NCBI GenBank assembly: GCA_016790285.1
Contig: JAEUPJ010000061.1
Location: 1 to 64,000, forward strand
Direction of reading: 5' to 3'
From: Roseateles sp.
GTDB taxonomy: Bacteria; Pseudomonadota; Gammaproteobacteria; Burkholderiales; Burkholderiaceae_C
Length of the DNA stretch: 64,000 nucleotides
Shown here: positions 56,095 to 64,000 of the stretch, piece by piece
Position numbering within the stretch: the first letter of the stretch is position 1
Layout of the letters: each line of letters begins with the position of its first letter
Translations under genes and position numbers: made by a program
Notes under the pieces: model-generated
Database searches by the model: none
What the model was told of the DNA's origin: nothing
Seen by the model: the letters and a program-made list of their open reading frames with translations, nothing else

Positions 56095-56387
56095 GCCTGC
56101 GGCACCAGCGTGAATCGCCCGGTGCGTGGCACGGCGGCGCGCGCGGGTTGGCGCGGCGCGGGCTGCAGCAGCTGGAAGGCGGCCTCGGGCCAGGCCTCCA
56201 CGACCGCGGGTTGCCCGGCGGCCAGCGTCAGGCCCTGGCCGGCGGCGAGCCAGTGGTCGTGCGGACTGCCGGCCACCGTCAGCCAGAGCCGGCCCGTGGT
56301 GACGACGAGGCGCCGCGGCATGCGGGCCGCCGCCAGCGTGAGCGCCTGACCCGGCCCGAGCCGGGTGGTGAAGTGATAGTCTTGCAT
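56091..56387 (-). CDS. DUF2917-like small beta protein
   Basis: 98 residues starting MQDYHFTTRLGPGQALTL. Small cupin-like core: RRLVVTTGRLWLTVAGSPHDHWLAAGQGLTLAAGQPAVVEAWPEAAFQLL-type beta order, with GRLWLT and GDHWL-like turns that mark DUF2917. Strong GGAGG site. ATG overlaps neither neighbour; the stop overlaps the racemase start (ATGA). Function unknown. Confidence 0.72.
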   Translation of the reverse strand: MQDYHFTTRLGPGQALTLAAARMPRRLVVTTGRLWLTVAGSPHDHWLAAGQGLTLAAGQPAVVEAWPEAAFQLLQPAPRQPARAAVPRTGRFTLVPQA

Positions 56388-56397
56388 GGCGCCTCCT

Positions 56398-57321
56398 TCA
56401 GTGCACCGGTTGCCGCTTGCCCAGCCACACGACCGCAAGCACGGCGGCGGCGAAGGCGACGGTCATCGCGTCCAGCCGCTCTCCCAGCAGGGGCACGGCG
56501 AACAGCATGGACAGGAAGGGCTGCAGCACCTGCACCTGGCTCACGCGCAGCGTGCCGCCCAGGGCCAGGCCCCGGTACCAGGCGAAGAAGCCGATCCACA
56601 TCGAAAACAGCGACACATAGGCAAAGCCCGCCCAGGCCGACGCCGCCACCGGCAGGCGCGGCCACGTCAGCACCGCCAGCGGCGCGGTGAGCGGCAGGCT
56701 GATGACGAGCACCCAGCAGATGACCTGCTCGGCCGTGAGCCCGGCGGACAGCCGCGCGCCGCTCACATAACCCGCCGAGGCGCAGACCACCGCCGCCAGC
56801 AGCAGGCCGTCCGCCGCCTCCAGGCCGCCGGCTCCGCGCCAGGCGGCAAAGCCGATCACGAGCGCCAGGCCGGCGACGGCGCAAGCCCAGAACCCCGCGC
56901 TCGGCCGCTGGCGCAGCACCAGCGCCGCGATGACGGCCGTGGCCAGCGGCAGCACGCCCGACACGACCGAGGCGTGCACGGCGTCCACCTGCCGCACGGC
57001 CAGGCCCAGCAGCAGCGGCCAGCCGAAGACGACGCCCGCGGCCGTGAAGGCCAGCAGCCGCCACTCACCGCCGCGGGGCCGCCGTGCGCCGGTCGCCCAC
57101 AGGTATGCCAGCGACAGCACGCCCGCCACCGCGGCGCGGCCGAAGGCGACGAAGCCCGGGTCGAGCTGGGGCGCCTGGGCGCTGCCGCCGGCCAGGCGCG
57201 TCATGGGAATGCTCAGCGCGAACATCAGCACGCCGGCCAGGCCCAGGGCCATGCCCCGGCTCACGTCCGCCTTGGTGGCGGCAGGGGCGGCGGCAGTGGG
57301 GGCGGTGGACAGCGCAGGCAT
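56398..57321 (-). CDS. EamA/DMT-family transporter
   Basis: 307 residues, ten helices in two five-helix repeats (LALGLAGVLMFALSIPMTRLAGG; PFLSMLFAVPLLGERLD is the second-repeat signature; SVVSGVLPLATAVIAALVLRQRPS the first). EamA proteins export amino acids or metabolites. Divergent from the MocR regulator that probably controls it. Confidence 0.87.
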   Translation of the reverse strand: MPALSTAPTAAAPAATKADVSRGMALGLAGVLMFALSIPMTRLAGGSAQAPQLDPGFVAFGRAAVAGVLSLAYLWATGARRPRGGEWRLLAFTAAGVVFGWPLLLGLAVRQVDAVHASVVSGVLPLATAVIAALVLRQRPSAGFWACAVAGLALVIGFAAWRGAGGLEAADGLLLAAVVCASAGYVSGARLSAGLTAEQVICWVLVISLPLTAPLAVLTWPRLPVAASAWAGFAYVSLFSMWIGFFAWYRGLALGGTLRVSQVQVLQPFLSMLFAVPLLGERLDAMTVAFAAAVLAVVWLGKRQPVH

Positions 57322-57344
57322 GGGCCCAGTCTGCCGCCCACAAC

Positions 57345-57392
57345 CGATACAGAACCAGTACAGTCCGCGAGCCAGATCAACAATCTGTATCG
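57345..57392. promoter_or_regulatory. Candidate MocR operator between EamA and MocR genes
   Basis: Perfect inverted repeat CGATACAG (57345-57352) / CTGTATCG (57385-57392), with a third half-site GTACAG at 57358-57363 in direct orientation to the first. Direct plus inverted half-sites of ATACAG type are typical of MocR-class operators. It sits in the 73-base divergent spacer. Confidence 0.6.
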
Positions 57393-57394
57393 CC

Positions 57395-58831
57395 ATGCCT
57401 CCCGGTACACATCCCCCGCTGCTGCGCGGCGCCAGCCTTCCGCTGGCCGGCCAACTGGCCGAGCGCTATGCGCAGCGCATCCGCGAGCGGCTGCTGCTGC
57501 CCGGCGCCCGCCTGCCCTCGGTGCGCGACTGCGCGCGCCAGAACGGCGTGAGCCCGCACACGGTCGTCGCCGCCTACGACCAGCTCCAGGCCGCCGGCCT
57601 GCTGGAGGCGCGCAGCCAGCGGGGCTTCTTCGTGCGCGAGAGCCGGCCGGCCGCGGTGCGGCCGGCCGCCCAACCCCTGCCGCGCCAGGCGCCGATGGAC
57701 GCCACGGCCCTGATCCGCGGCATGTTCGAGGCCGACGCGGCGCGCTCCCCCGGCCTGGGTACCCTGCCCGGCGACTGGCTCGACGCGGCCCTGCTGCAAT
57801 CTGCGCTGCGCCGGCTGAACACGGCCGACGCCCAGGGCGTGCAGGTCGGCTACGGCGACCCGAGCGGCGACCTGCGGCTGCGCACCGCCCTCGTGCAGCG
57901 CCTGGGCGACCTGGGCATCCACACGAGCCCCGCACAGCTGCTCACCACCCATGGCGCCACGCATGCCCTGGACCTCATCATCCGCACCCAGCTCCAGCCC
58001 GGGGACGCGGTGCTGATCGACGACCCGGGCTGGGCGGTCATGTTCGCGCGGCTCACGCAGGCGGGCATCCGGCTGCTGCCCGTACCGCGCGCCGGCCACG
58101 GCACGCCGGGGCCGGACCTCGACGTGCTCGCGGCGCTCGCCGCCGAGCACGCGCCGCGCGCCTACCTGACCGTGTCGGTGCTGCACAACCCCACCGGCCA
58201 CAGCATCAACCTGGCCACGGCGCACCGGCTGCTGCGCCTGGCCGACGAGCACGACTTCTTCATCGTCGAGGACGACAGCTACGGCTTCCTCGCGCCCGAG
58301 CACCTGCCCCGCCTGGCGGCGCTGGACGGCCTGCGACGCGTCACCTACGTGGCGGGCTTCTCCAAGGTGCTGACACCCGCCTGGCGCGTGGGCTACCTGG
58401 CCACCTCACCGGAGCGGCTGCACGCCCTGACCGACACCAAGCTGCTGGACGGGCTGACCAGCTCGCCCGTCATGGAGCGCGCCGTGGCGCTGTGCCTGGA
58501 GCAGGGCCGGCTGCGCCGCCACGCCCAGCGCCTGCGCGAGCGCCTGGCCACGGCCCGCCAGCGCGTGACGGCCCTGGCCAACCGCCAGGGCTTCGCCTGG
58601 GCGGCGCCGCCTGACGGCCTGTTCGGCTGGCTGGACGTGGGCGTGGACACCGAGCGCCTGGCGCAGCCACTGCTGGACGCCGGCTGGCTGACGGCGCCCG
58701 GCGCCCTCTTCAGCGCCACCCGGCGGCCCGGCTCGCTGATGCGCATCAACATGGCCACGTCCCAGGACCCGGCGTTCTGGCGCGCGCTGCGCGGCGCGGT
58801 CGACGCCCTCGCCGGCCGGGCTGCGCCCTGA
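57395..58831 (+). CDS. MocR-family transcriptional regulator (GntR HTH plus aminotransferase-like domain)
   Basis: 478 residues. Winged helix at about 20-85 (LAERYAQRIRERLLLPGARLPSVRDCARQNGVSPHTVVAAYDQL), a linker, then a fold-I aminotransferase-like domain with VQVGYGDPSGDLRLR, TTHGATHALDL, LHNPTGHSINL, and the PLP-Lys in VAGFSKVLTPAWRVGYLA. It should sense an amino-acid-PLP adduct and control the divergent EamA gene cluster and itself. Confidence 0.9.
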   Translation: MPPGTHPPLLRGASLPLAGQLAERYAQRIRERLLLPGARLPSVRDCARQNGVSPHTVVAAYDQLQAAGLLEARSQRGFFVRESRPAAVRPAAQPLPRQAPMDATALIRGMFEADAARSPGLGTLPGDWLDAALLQSALRRLNTADAQGVQVGYGDPSGDLRLRTALVQRLGDLGIHTSPAQLLTTHGATHALDLIIRTQLQPGDAVLIDDPGWAVMFARLTQAGIRLLPVPRAGHGTPGPDLDVLAALAAEHAPRAYLTVSVLHNPTGHSINLATAHRLLRLADEHDFFIVEDDSYGFLAPEHLPRLAALDGLRRVTYVAGFSKVLTPAWRVGYLATSPERLHALTDTKLLDGLTSSPVMERAVALCLEQGRLRRHAQRLRERLATARQRVTALANRQGFAWAAPPDGLFGWLDVGVDTERLAQPLLDAGWLTAPGALFSATRRPGSLMRINMATSQDPAFWRALRGAVDALAGRAAP

Positions 58832-58966
58832 AAAGGGGCGGCTGCAAGCGCCGCAGGCTGCGAGAAATTTCTCATGCGGCGCGACCGGTGTCAGCCACCT
58901 GGAATATGGCGGCCCCACAATGCGTCCCGCCCGGCGCCGGCGCAGCCTGCGGCGCCCGCAGTGCCC

Positions 58967-59587
58967 ATGAGCGAAACCGTGAAATTTCTTGTTGTAGACC
59001 CCCTGGCCGGGGTACAGACCTTTGCCCGCCAGTTGCTGCAAAGCCAGGGCTTTTCCGCCGACAGCATCCTGTGCTGTGCCGACACCGATGCCGCCCTCGC
59101 GCAGGGCCTGGTGTTCAAGCCCCATTTCCTGGTCACCGACTGGTTCCCCAAGGCGCCGATGACCGGCCTGCAGCTCTTCCAGCGCCTGCGCGAGGTGCAG
59201 CCGGCACTCCACCTGTCGCTGCTGAGCTTCGAGGTCACGCCCGAGCACGAGTTCGAGGCCGAAGCCCACGGCGCGCGCTTCCTGCTGAAGAAGCCCTTCA
59301 CCGCCGAGCAGCTCAAGGCCCAGATGACCCGCTCGCTGGAGGCGCTGGCGATCAGCGCCCCGGGCCTGCACAGCCAGGTGCGCGAAACCATGCGCACGGC
59401 CAGGCCCGCGCCGCGGCCGGTGCTGCCCGTCATCCCGCCCCAGCCCGTCATCAAGCCCGGCGAGAAGGTGCGCTTCAACGGCGCCATCCACGTGGCGCAG
59501 TACGTGGTGCACCGCCATGGCGAGACGGTGGTGCAGCTCAAGGGCCAGCCCGGCTTCGTGCCGGTCGAGAAACTACAGCCCGCCTGA
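58967..59587 (+). CDS. REC-domain protein with small C-terminal beta domain
   Basis: 206 residues. Receiver-like domain at about 1-125 (KFLVVDP start with one Asp instead of the usual acidic pair, phosphoacceptor Asp in FLVTDWFP, Lys in LLKKPF). A Pro-rich linker (RPAPRPVLPVIPPQ) leads to about 45 residues, KPGEKVRFNGAIHVAQYVVHRHGETVVQLKG..., of beta character. No DNA-binding or enzyme motif. Stand-alone response regulator; output unknown. Its last 15 bases overlap the convergent membrane-protein gene. Confidence 0.7.
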   Translation: MSETVKFLVVDPLAGVQTFARQLLQSQGFSADSILCCADTDAALAQGLVFKPHFLVTDWFPKAPMTGLQLFQRLREVQPALHLSLLSFEVTPEHEFEAEAHGARFLLKKPFTAEQLKAQMTRSLEALAISAPGLHSQVRETMRTARPAPRPVLPVIPPQPVIKPGEKVRFNGAIHVAQYVVHRHGETVVQLKGQPGFVPVEKLQPA

Positions 59588-59959
59588 GGCCACGAGCGCC
59601 ATCAAGAGCGGGTAGGGCAGCGCGACCGTCGGGCGCAGCGCGCTCTTGACGTACTGCGCGATCAGGCCCGCGCCGCGCGGGCGGTGGGCCTGCCAGTCGC
59701 TGTGCAGCTGCATCGCCACCGCGCCACCGTCCGACTTGATCCCTGCCTCCACCACCAGCAGCCGGTCCCCGAGCCGCGCCTGGAAGGTCTTGAGCACAGC
59801 CTCCTGCAGCCACAGCAGGGCCAGCAGCGCCAGGGCCAGCGTGTTGTCGGGCACGACGACGACGGCCACGAAGGCCAGCAGCTTGACCGTCAGCGCGAGG
59901 CCCTCATAGCGCTCATGCTGGGCCTGCAGGGCCAGCCATTCCTGGTGCAGCGCGTTCAT
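59573..59959 (-). CDS. Small membrane protein coupled to uup
   Basis: 128 residues. A hydrophobic segment LALTVKLLAFVAVVVVPDNTLALALLALLWLQEAVLKTF (two short helices) lies between polar ends; the C-terminal part is YVKSALRPTVALPYPLLMAL. The start ATGA overlaps the uup stop. It is a conserved-looking uncharacterised protein; no family was recognised. Confidence 0.62.
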   Translation of the reverse strand: MNALHQEWLALQAQHERYEGLALTVKLLAFVAVVVVPDNTLALALLALLWLQEAVLKTFQARLGDRLLVVEAGIKSDGGAVAMQLHSDWQAHRPRGAGLIAQYVKSALRPTVALPYPLLMALVASGGL

Positions 59960-61836
59960 TTGGCCTCCAGCACTTCCCAGCGCTCCATCAGCGCGAGCAG
60001 CTCCTCGTCGATCTGCGCGGCGCGCTCCGTGACCGCCTGGATGCGCGCGGCGCCCTGGGCGTAGAGCTCGGTGCCGGCGAGCAGCGCGTTGAGCTGCGTC
60101 TGCTCGGCTTCCAGCGCCGCGATCTGCTGCGGGATCTCCTCCAGCTCGCGCTGCTCCTTGTAGCTGAGCTTGCGCTTGGTGGCGACCACCGGCGCCGGCG
60201 CGGGGGCTGGCGGCGTCGGGGCCGCGGCAGCGGGCGCTGCCTGGGCCTGCTGCGCCTGCAACTGCGCAGCACGCTTGGACTGCACCAGCCAGTCCTGCAC
60301 GCTGCCTTCGTACTCGCGCCAGCGGGCGTCGCCCTCGAACACGATGGTCGAGGTGACCACGTTGTCCAGGAAGCGCCGGTCGTGGCTCACGAGGAAGACC
60401 GTGCCGTCGTACTCGGCCAGCAGCTCCTCCAGCAGCTCCAGCGTCTCGATGTCGAGGTCGTTGGTGGGCTCGTCCAGCACGAGCACGTTGGCCGGCCGGG
60501 CAAACAGGCGCGCCAGCAGCAGCCGGTTGCGCTCGCCGCCCGAGAGGGTGCGCACCGGCGAGTTGGCACGCGCGGGCGAGAAGAGGAAGTCGCCGAGGTA
60601 GCTCTTGACGTGCTTCTTCTGCGAGCCGATCTCGATCCACTCCGAGCCCGGGCTGATGGTGTCGGCCAGCGTCGCGTCGAGGTTGAGGGTGTCGCGCATC
60701 TGGTCGAAGTAGGCCACCGTCAGGCGCGAGCCCAGGCGCACGGTGCCGCTGTCGGGTGCCAGCTCGCCGAGGATCATCTTCAGCAACGTCGTCTTGCCCG
60801 CGCCGTTCGGGCCGATGAGGCCGACCTTGTCGCCGCGCAGGATGGTGCCGGTGAAGCCGCGCACGATGGCGCGCTCGCCGAAGCTCTTGGAGACGTCTTC
60901 CAGCTCCGCGACGATCTTGCCGCTGCTGGAGCCCGTGTCGATGTCCAGCCGCACCTTGCCCTGCACGTCGCGCCGCGCGGCATGCTGGCTGCGCATCTCC
61001 TGCAGGCGCTGCACGCGGGCCACCGATCGGGTGCGCCGGGCCTCCACGCCCTTGCGGATCCACACCTCTTCCTGCGCCAGCAGCTTGTCAAAGCGGGCGT
61101 TGGCCAGCGCTTCGTTCTCCAGCTCGTAGGCCTTGGCGGCCTGGAAGGCGGCGAAGTTGCCGGGGTAGCCGCGCAGCTGCCCGCGGTCGAGCTCGACGAT
61201 GCGGTTGGCCACGTTGTCCAGGAACTGCCGGTCGTGGGTGATGAGCAGCAGCGAGCCCTTGAAGTCGTTGAGCAGGCCTTCGAGCCACGTGATGGCGTCC
61301 AGGTCGAGGTGGTTGGTGGGCTCGTCCAGCAGCAGCACGTCGGGCTGGGCGACGAGCGCGCGGCCCAGCGCCACGCGCTTCTTCAGGCCGCCGGAGAGGC
61401 TGCCCACGAGCCGGGTGCCGTCCAGACCCAGGCGGTGCAGAGTCTCCTCCACGCGCTGCTCCCAGTTCCACGCACCGATGTGCTCGATGCGCTCCTGCAC
61501 CCAGGCCAGGTCGTCGTTCTCGTCATGGCGCTCGTAGCGCTCGCGCAGGGCCTTGGCCTCGGCCACACCCTCGCTGACGACGTCGAAGATGGTCGCGTCG
61601 CCGCGCAGCTCGGGTTCCTGGGGCACGTAGACGTTGGTGAGGCCCTGCTGTTGCTGCAGCAGGCCGTCGTCGAGCTTCTCGAGCCCGGCGAGGATTTTCA
61701 GCAGCGAGGACTTGCCGGTGCCGTTGCGGCCGATGAGGCCGACGCGCTCGCCGGTCTCGAGCGCGAAGTTGGCGCCATCCAGCAGGGCGACGTGCCCGAA
61801 GGCGAGGTGGGCGTTGGTGAGGGAGAGGACTGCCAT
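59956..61836 (-). CDS. uup: ABC-F ATPase Uup
   Basis: 626 residues. Two ABC domains: GRNGTGKSSLL...SLSGGLKKRVALGRAL...LLLDEPTNHLDLD and GPNGAGKTTLL...TLSGGERNRLLLARLF...LVLDEPTNDLDIE. Linker helix between, and a C-terminal coiled coil after an Ala/Pro-rich spacer (KLSYKEQRELEEIPQQIAALE) as in Uup. Soluble, ribosome- or DNA-associated; affects transposon excision in E. coli. Confidence 0.92.
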   Translation of the reverse strand: MAVLSLTNAHLAFGHVALLDGANFALETGERVGLIGRNGTGKSSLLKILAGLEKLDDGLLQQQQGLTNVYVPQEPELRGDATIFDVVSEGVAEAKALRERYERHDENDDLAWVQERIEHIGAWNWEQRVEETLHRLGLDGTRLVGSLSGGLKKRVALGRALVAQPDVLLLDEPTNHLDLDAITWLEGLLNDFKGSLLLITHDRQFLDNVANRIVELDRGQLRGYPGNFAAFQAAKAYELENEALANARFDKLLAQEEVWIRKGVEARRTRSVARVQRLQEMRSQHAARRDVQGKVRLDIDTGSSSGKIVAELEDVSKSFGERAIVRGFTGTILRGDKVGLIGPNGAGKTTLLKMILGELAPDSGTVRLGSRLTVAYFDQMRDTLNLDATLADTISPGSEWIEIGSQKKHVKSYLGDFLFSPARANSPVRTLSGGERNRLLLARLFARPANVLVLDEPTNDLDIETLELLEELLAEYDGTVFLVSHDRRFLDNVVTSTIVFEGDARWREYEGSVQDWLVQSKRAAQLQAQQAQAAPAAAAPTPPAPAPAPVVATKRKLSYKEQRELEEIPQQIAALEAEQTQLNALLAGTELYAQGAARIQAVTERAAQIDEELLALMERWEVLEAK

Positions 61837-61884
61837 CGGGGGATTGTCCCCGAGGCGCCCGCAGCACCGCGCCAGCGGGCCTCC

Positions 61885-62859
61885 TCAGGCAATGCGCGCC
61901 GGCTGCGCCGACCGCCCGCGGCGCCAGGCGGCAGGCGGCACGCCGTACTCGCGGCGGAAGGCCCGGCTGAAGGCGGTGTCGGTCTGGTAGCCGACTTCCT
62001 CGGCGATGCGCGCCAGCGGCGCGTTGCTGCCGGCCAGCAGGTTGGCGGCCAGCACCATGCGCCAGTGGGTCAGGTATTGCATCGGCGGGCTGCCCACAAG
62101 TTGCTGGAAGCGCTCGGCCAGCACCGTGCGCGAGGTGCCCGCCTCGCGGGCGAGGTCCTCCACCGTCCACGACCGGGCGGGCTGCTCATGCAGGGCCTGC
62201 AAGGCCGCACCGACGACGCGGTCGCGCACGGCAGCCAGCCAGCCGGTGCGCCCGGGCGGCTGCTGGTTCATGTACAGCCGCAGCACCTCGATGAACAGCA
62301 CCTCGGCGAGCTTGGACAGCACCCCTTCGCCGCCCGGGCGCGGTGAACGCGCCTCGTCCAGCGCATAGCGGATGGACCCCTCCAGCCAGGCACCGGCGCT
62401 GGAGCCGCGCACGTGCACGTGCACGAGCGGCGGCAGGCCGTCCAGCAGCAGGCGCGCCAGCCGCGTGTCGCAGGCGAGGTAGCCGCACATCAGCTGCGTC
62501 TGCGCCCCGCCGCCGCCGTAGCTCAGCAGCCGCGGGCGCCGCGCCAGCAGCCGGTCCAGCCGGGCGCCGGTCGCGGGTGCCAGGGCCGGGTCGGACGCCA
62601 TGCGATGCGCGTCGCCATGCGGGAAGACGATGACGTCGCCCGCGGTGAGCGGCACCGGTGCCGCGCCGTCCAGCGTCACATGGCATTCGCCCTGGGTGAT
62701 GAGGTGAAAGATGACGACCCGCTCGGCGCTGGGCTCCAGCAGCGGCGCGGCCACGTCGGCATGCGGCGACTGGTAGCACCAGGGCGCCGTGAACCGCCCC
62801 TGCAGGAAGATCGCACCCACGAGCCGCACCACCCGCAGGGTGTGCGAGAGCGCATCCAT
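61885..62859 (-). CDS. AraC-family regulator with cupin domain
   Basis: 324 residues. N-terminal cupin (AraC_binding type; GECHVTLDGAAPVPLTAGDVIVFPHGDAH) and C-terminal double HTH: WTVEDLAREAGTSRTVLAERFQQLVG and LARIAEEVGYQTDTAFSRAFRREYG. It belongs to the cupin_6-type regulators often next to OsmC-like or oxidoreductase genes. Its start is coupled to the OsmC gene stop (ATGA). Confidence 0.87.
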   Translation of the reverse strand: MDALSHTLRVVRLVGAIFLQGRFTAPWCYQSPHADVAAPLLEPSAERVVIFHLITQGECHVTLDGAAPVPLTAGDVIVFPHGDAHRMASDPALAPATGARLDRLLARRPRLLSYGGGGAQTQLMCGYLACDTRLARLLLDGLPPLVHVHVRGSSAGAWLEGSIRYALDEARSPRPGGEGVLSKLAEVLFIEVLRLYMNQQPPGRTGWLAAVRDRVVGAALQALHEQPARSWTVEDLAREAGTSRTVLAERFQQLVGSPPMQYLTHWRMVLAANLLAGSNAPLARIAEEVGYQTDTAFSRAFRREYGVPPAAWRRGRSAQPARIA

Positions 62860-63404
62860 CAGGGGCCCGGCGCCTCGGCCAGCACCTCGACGTCCAGCCC
62901 CAGCGGCACGGCCTGCCGCAATGCCGCCGGCACCGGGGAGCGCTCGCAGCTCTGCGCCACCAGCTCGCGCACCTCGGCCGGCGCGAGGCCCGCGGCGGCA
63001 ATGCGCACGTGCAGCGTCATCTGCAGGGGCGCCGCGCCGACGGCCTCGCCGTCCGGCGCGGGCATGCCGAGCAGGCCGCGCGTGTCGGAGCGGCTCGTGA
63101 CCCAGGCATCCAGCGACTGCAGCACCACGCCACGCGCCGCCGCCTGCATGACGATGCAGGTGACGGCACACGACGCCGTGCCCGCGCGAAGCAGCCAGCC
63201 CGGCGTCACACCCTGCCCGCTGCCGCCCAGTTCGGTGGGCATGTCGGTGTCCACGCGCAAGCCGTTGTCGTGCAGCGCCGACACCCGGGTACCCCCTTCC
63301 CAGCGGGCGCGCGCGGGCGAATCGTCATGCGGGCCGAGGTCGGGTCGCTTGCGCAGCACGGCAGATACCCGGTCCAGCGCCGCCGCGATGTGGTGCAGGG
63401 TCAT
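62859..63404 (-). CDS. OsmC-family protein
   Basis: 181 residues. OsmC/Ohr fold: GVTPGWLLRAGTASCAVTCIVMQAAARG contains the first reactive Cys, and VAQSCERSPVPAAL the second. Such proteins detoxify organic hydroperoxides or have unrelated roles. Start at 63404 (MTLHHIAAAL). Co-transcribed with the AraC regulator. Confidence 0.8.
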   Translation of the reverse strand: MTLHHIAAALDRVSAVLRKRPDLGPHDDSPARARWEGGTRVSALHDNGLRVDTDMPTELGGSGQGVTPGWLLRAGTASCAVTCIVMQAAARGVVLQSLDAWVTSRSDTRGLLGMPAPDGEAVGAAPLQMTLHVRIAAAGLAPAEVRELVAQSCERSPVPAALRQAVPLGLDVEVLAEAPGP

Positions 63405-63558
63405 GGCCAATCTCCCAGCGAAGCCTGGCCTGATTATGGGAGGGGGCTGGCACCGTGAAGTTAGGGGGGCGGACGCGCGGGCAGGATTTGCGGGCCCTGG
63501 GGCAGGACGCCCGCGGCAGACCGCGCGAAGCTGGCGTCCCTGCCCACGGAGACACCCC

Positions 63559-64000
63559 ATGAACGCACCCGTCGACCTCGCCGCCCTCAAGACCCGACAG
63601 CAGACGGCCTGGGCCAGCGGCGACTACGCCGTCATCGGCACCACCCTGCAGCTCGTCGGCGAGCAACTCGCCGAAGCCTGCGACCTGCGCGCGGGCGAGC
63701 GCGTGCTGGACGTGGCGGCCGGCAACGGCAACGCCAGCCTCGCCGCCGCCCGGCGCGGCGCGGAGGTGACGTCCACCGACTACGTGGAGGCCCTGCTGCA
63801 GCGCGGCGCCGCGCGCGCGGACGCCGAACGCCTGTCCATCGAGTTCCGCGTCGCCGATGCGGAGGCCCTGCCCTTCGAGGACGCGCGCTTTGACGCCGTG
63901 CTGTCCACCTTCGGCGTGATGTTCACGCCCGACCAGCCCCGCGCGGCCGCTGAGCTGGCACGTGTGTGCCGCCCGGGCGGGCGCATCGGCCTGGCGAACT
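63559..64000 (+). CDS. Class I SAM-dependent methyltransferase (partial, cut at the window edge)
   Basis: The first 147 residues are present. Motif I VLDVAAGNGNASLAAA, acidic VTSTDYVE, VADAEALPFEDARFDAVLSTFGVMF and RVCRPGGRIGLAN are of the UbiE/Methyltransf_11 kind. The catalytic C-terminal part lies beyond the window. Divergent from the OsmC gene. Confidence 0.82.
   Translation, partial: MNAPVDLAALKTRQQTAWASGDYAVIGTTLQLVGEQLAEACDLRAGERVLDVAAGNGNASLAAARRGAEVTSTDYVEALLQRGAARADAERLSIEFRVADAEALPFEDARFDAVLSTFGVMFTPDQPRAAAELARVCRPGGRIGLAN

Noticed and set aside
56386-58614. Long plus-strand open frame across the EamA gene and into the MocR gene
   Set aside because: Compositionally a frame shadow of both; MocR and EamA have clear family motifs.

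Overview
The window is a chromosomal segment of a very GC-rich Gram-negative bacterium, most likely a Burkholderiales betaproteobacterium (Rubrivivax/Leptothrix/Roseateles-like). This rests on the marker genes (hemE, priA, rep, the atpIBEFHAGDC operon, a liv amino-acid ABC locus), on several PEP-CTERM proteins, and on a long aryl-polyene (APE) operon of the proteobacterial type. The taxonomic placement is inference; no rRNA or tRNA gene was seen.

Layout. 1-31: the first codons of an IS110-like transposase leaving the left edge. 313-8669: a sigma-54 response regulator/histidine kinase pair, a PEP-CTERM protein, a pseudokinase with a C-terminal membrane anchor, a second PEP-CTERM protein, and a translationally coupled giant O-antigen-ligase-like membrane protein. 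8740-15575: rep helicase, a small protein with a degenerate PEP-CTERM-like tail, a third PEP-CTERM protein, then priA and hemE on the other strand, with a DnaA-box-bearing spacer between those two. 15611-19404: a sugar-phosphate mutarotase, then a coupled trio of NodB deacetylase lipoprotein, serine hydrolase lipoprotein and SAM methyltransferase.

19408-36924 is a minus-strand aryl-polyene biosynthesis operon of about 20 genes, most overlapping by 4-20 bases. It has two ACPs, an aryl-CoA/ACP ligase fused to a hotdog dehydratase, an ammonia-lyase-like enzyme that could make the aryl starter, ketosynthases, a chain-length-factor-like protein, ketoreductase, dehydratase, thioesterase and methyltransferase. 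It also has three membrane-lipid type transferases (LpxL-like, PlsC-like, GT2), an MMPL exporter with LolA-like and DUF3261 lipoprotein partners, a phosphopantetheinyl transferase and two small exported proteins. Together they would build an aryl-polyene lipid and export it to the outer membrane.

37031-45668: an FHA/PP2C-like protein, then the complete F1Fo ATP synthase operon with a strong promoter upstream of atpI and an unusual long stem between atpD and atpC. 45693-54016: SMP-30 hydrolase, GNAT, AlaX-like editing protein, PhzF, GNAT, then livF, a fused livM-livG, livH and livJ with an attenuator-like terminator between livJ and livH. 54162-57321: aminotransferase, an Asp/Glu-racemase-like protein lacking one catalytic Cys, a DUF2917 protein and an EamA exporter. 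The exporter is divergent from a MocR regulator (57395-58831), with a clear candidate operator between them. 58967-64000: a REC-domain protein, a small membrane protein, the ABC-F ATPase Uup, an AraC regulator overlapping an OsmC-type protein, and a methyltransferase cut by the right edge.
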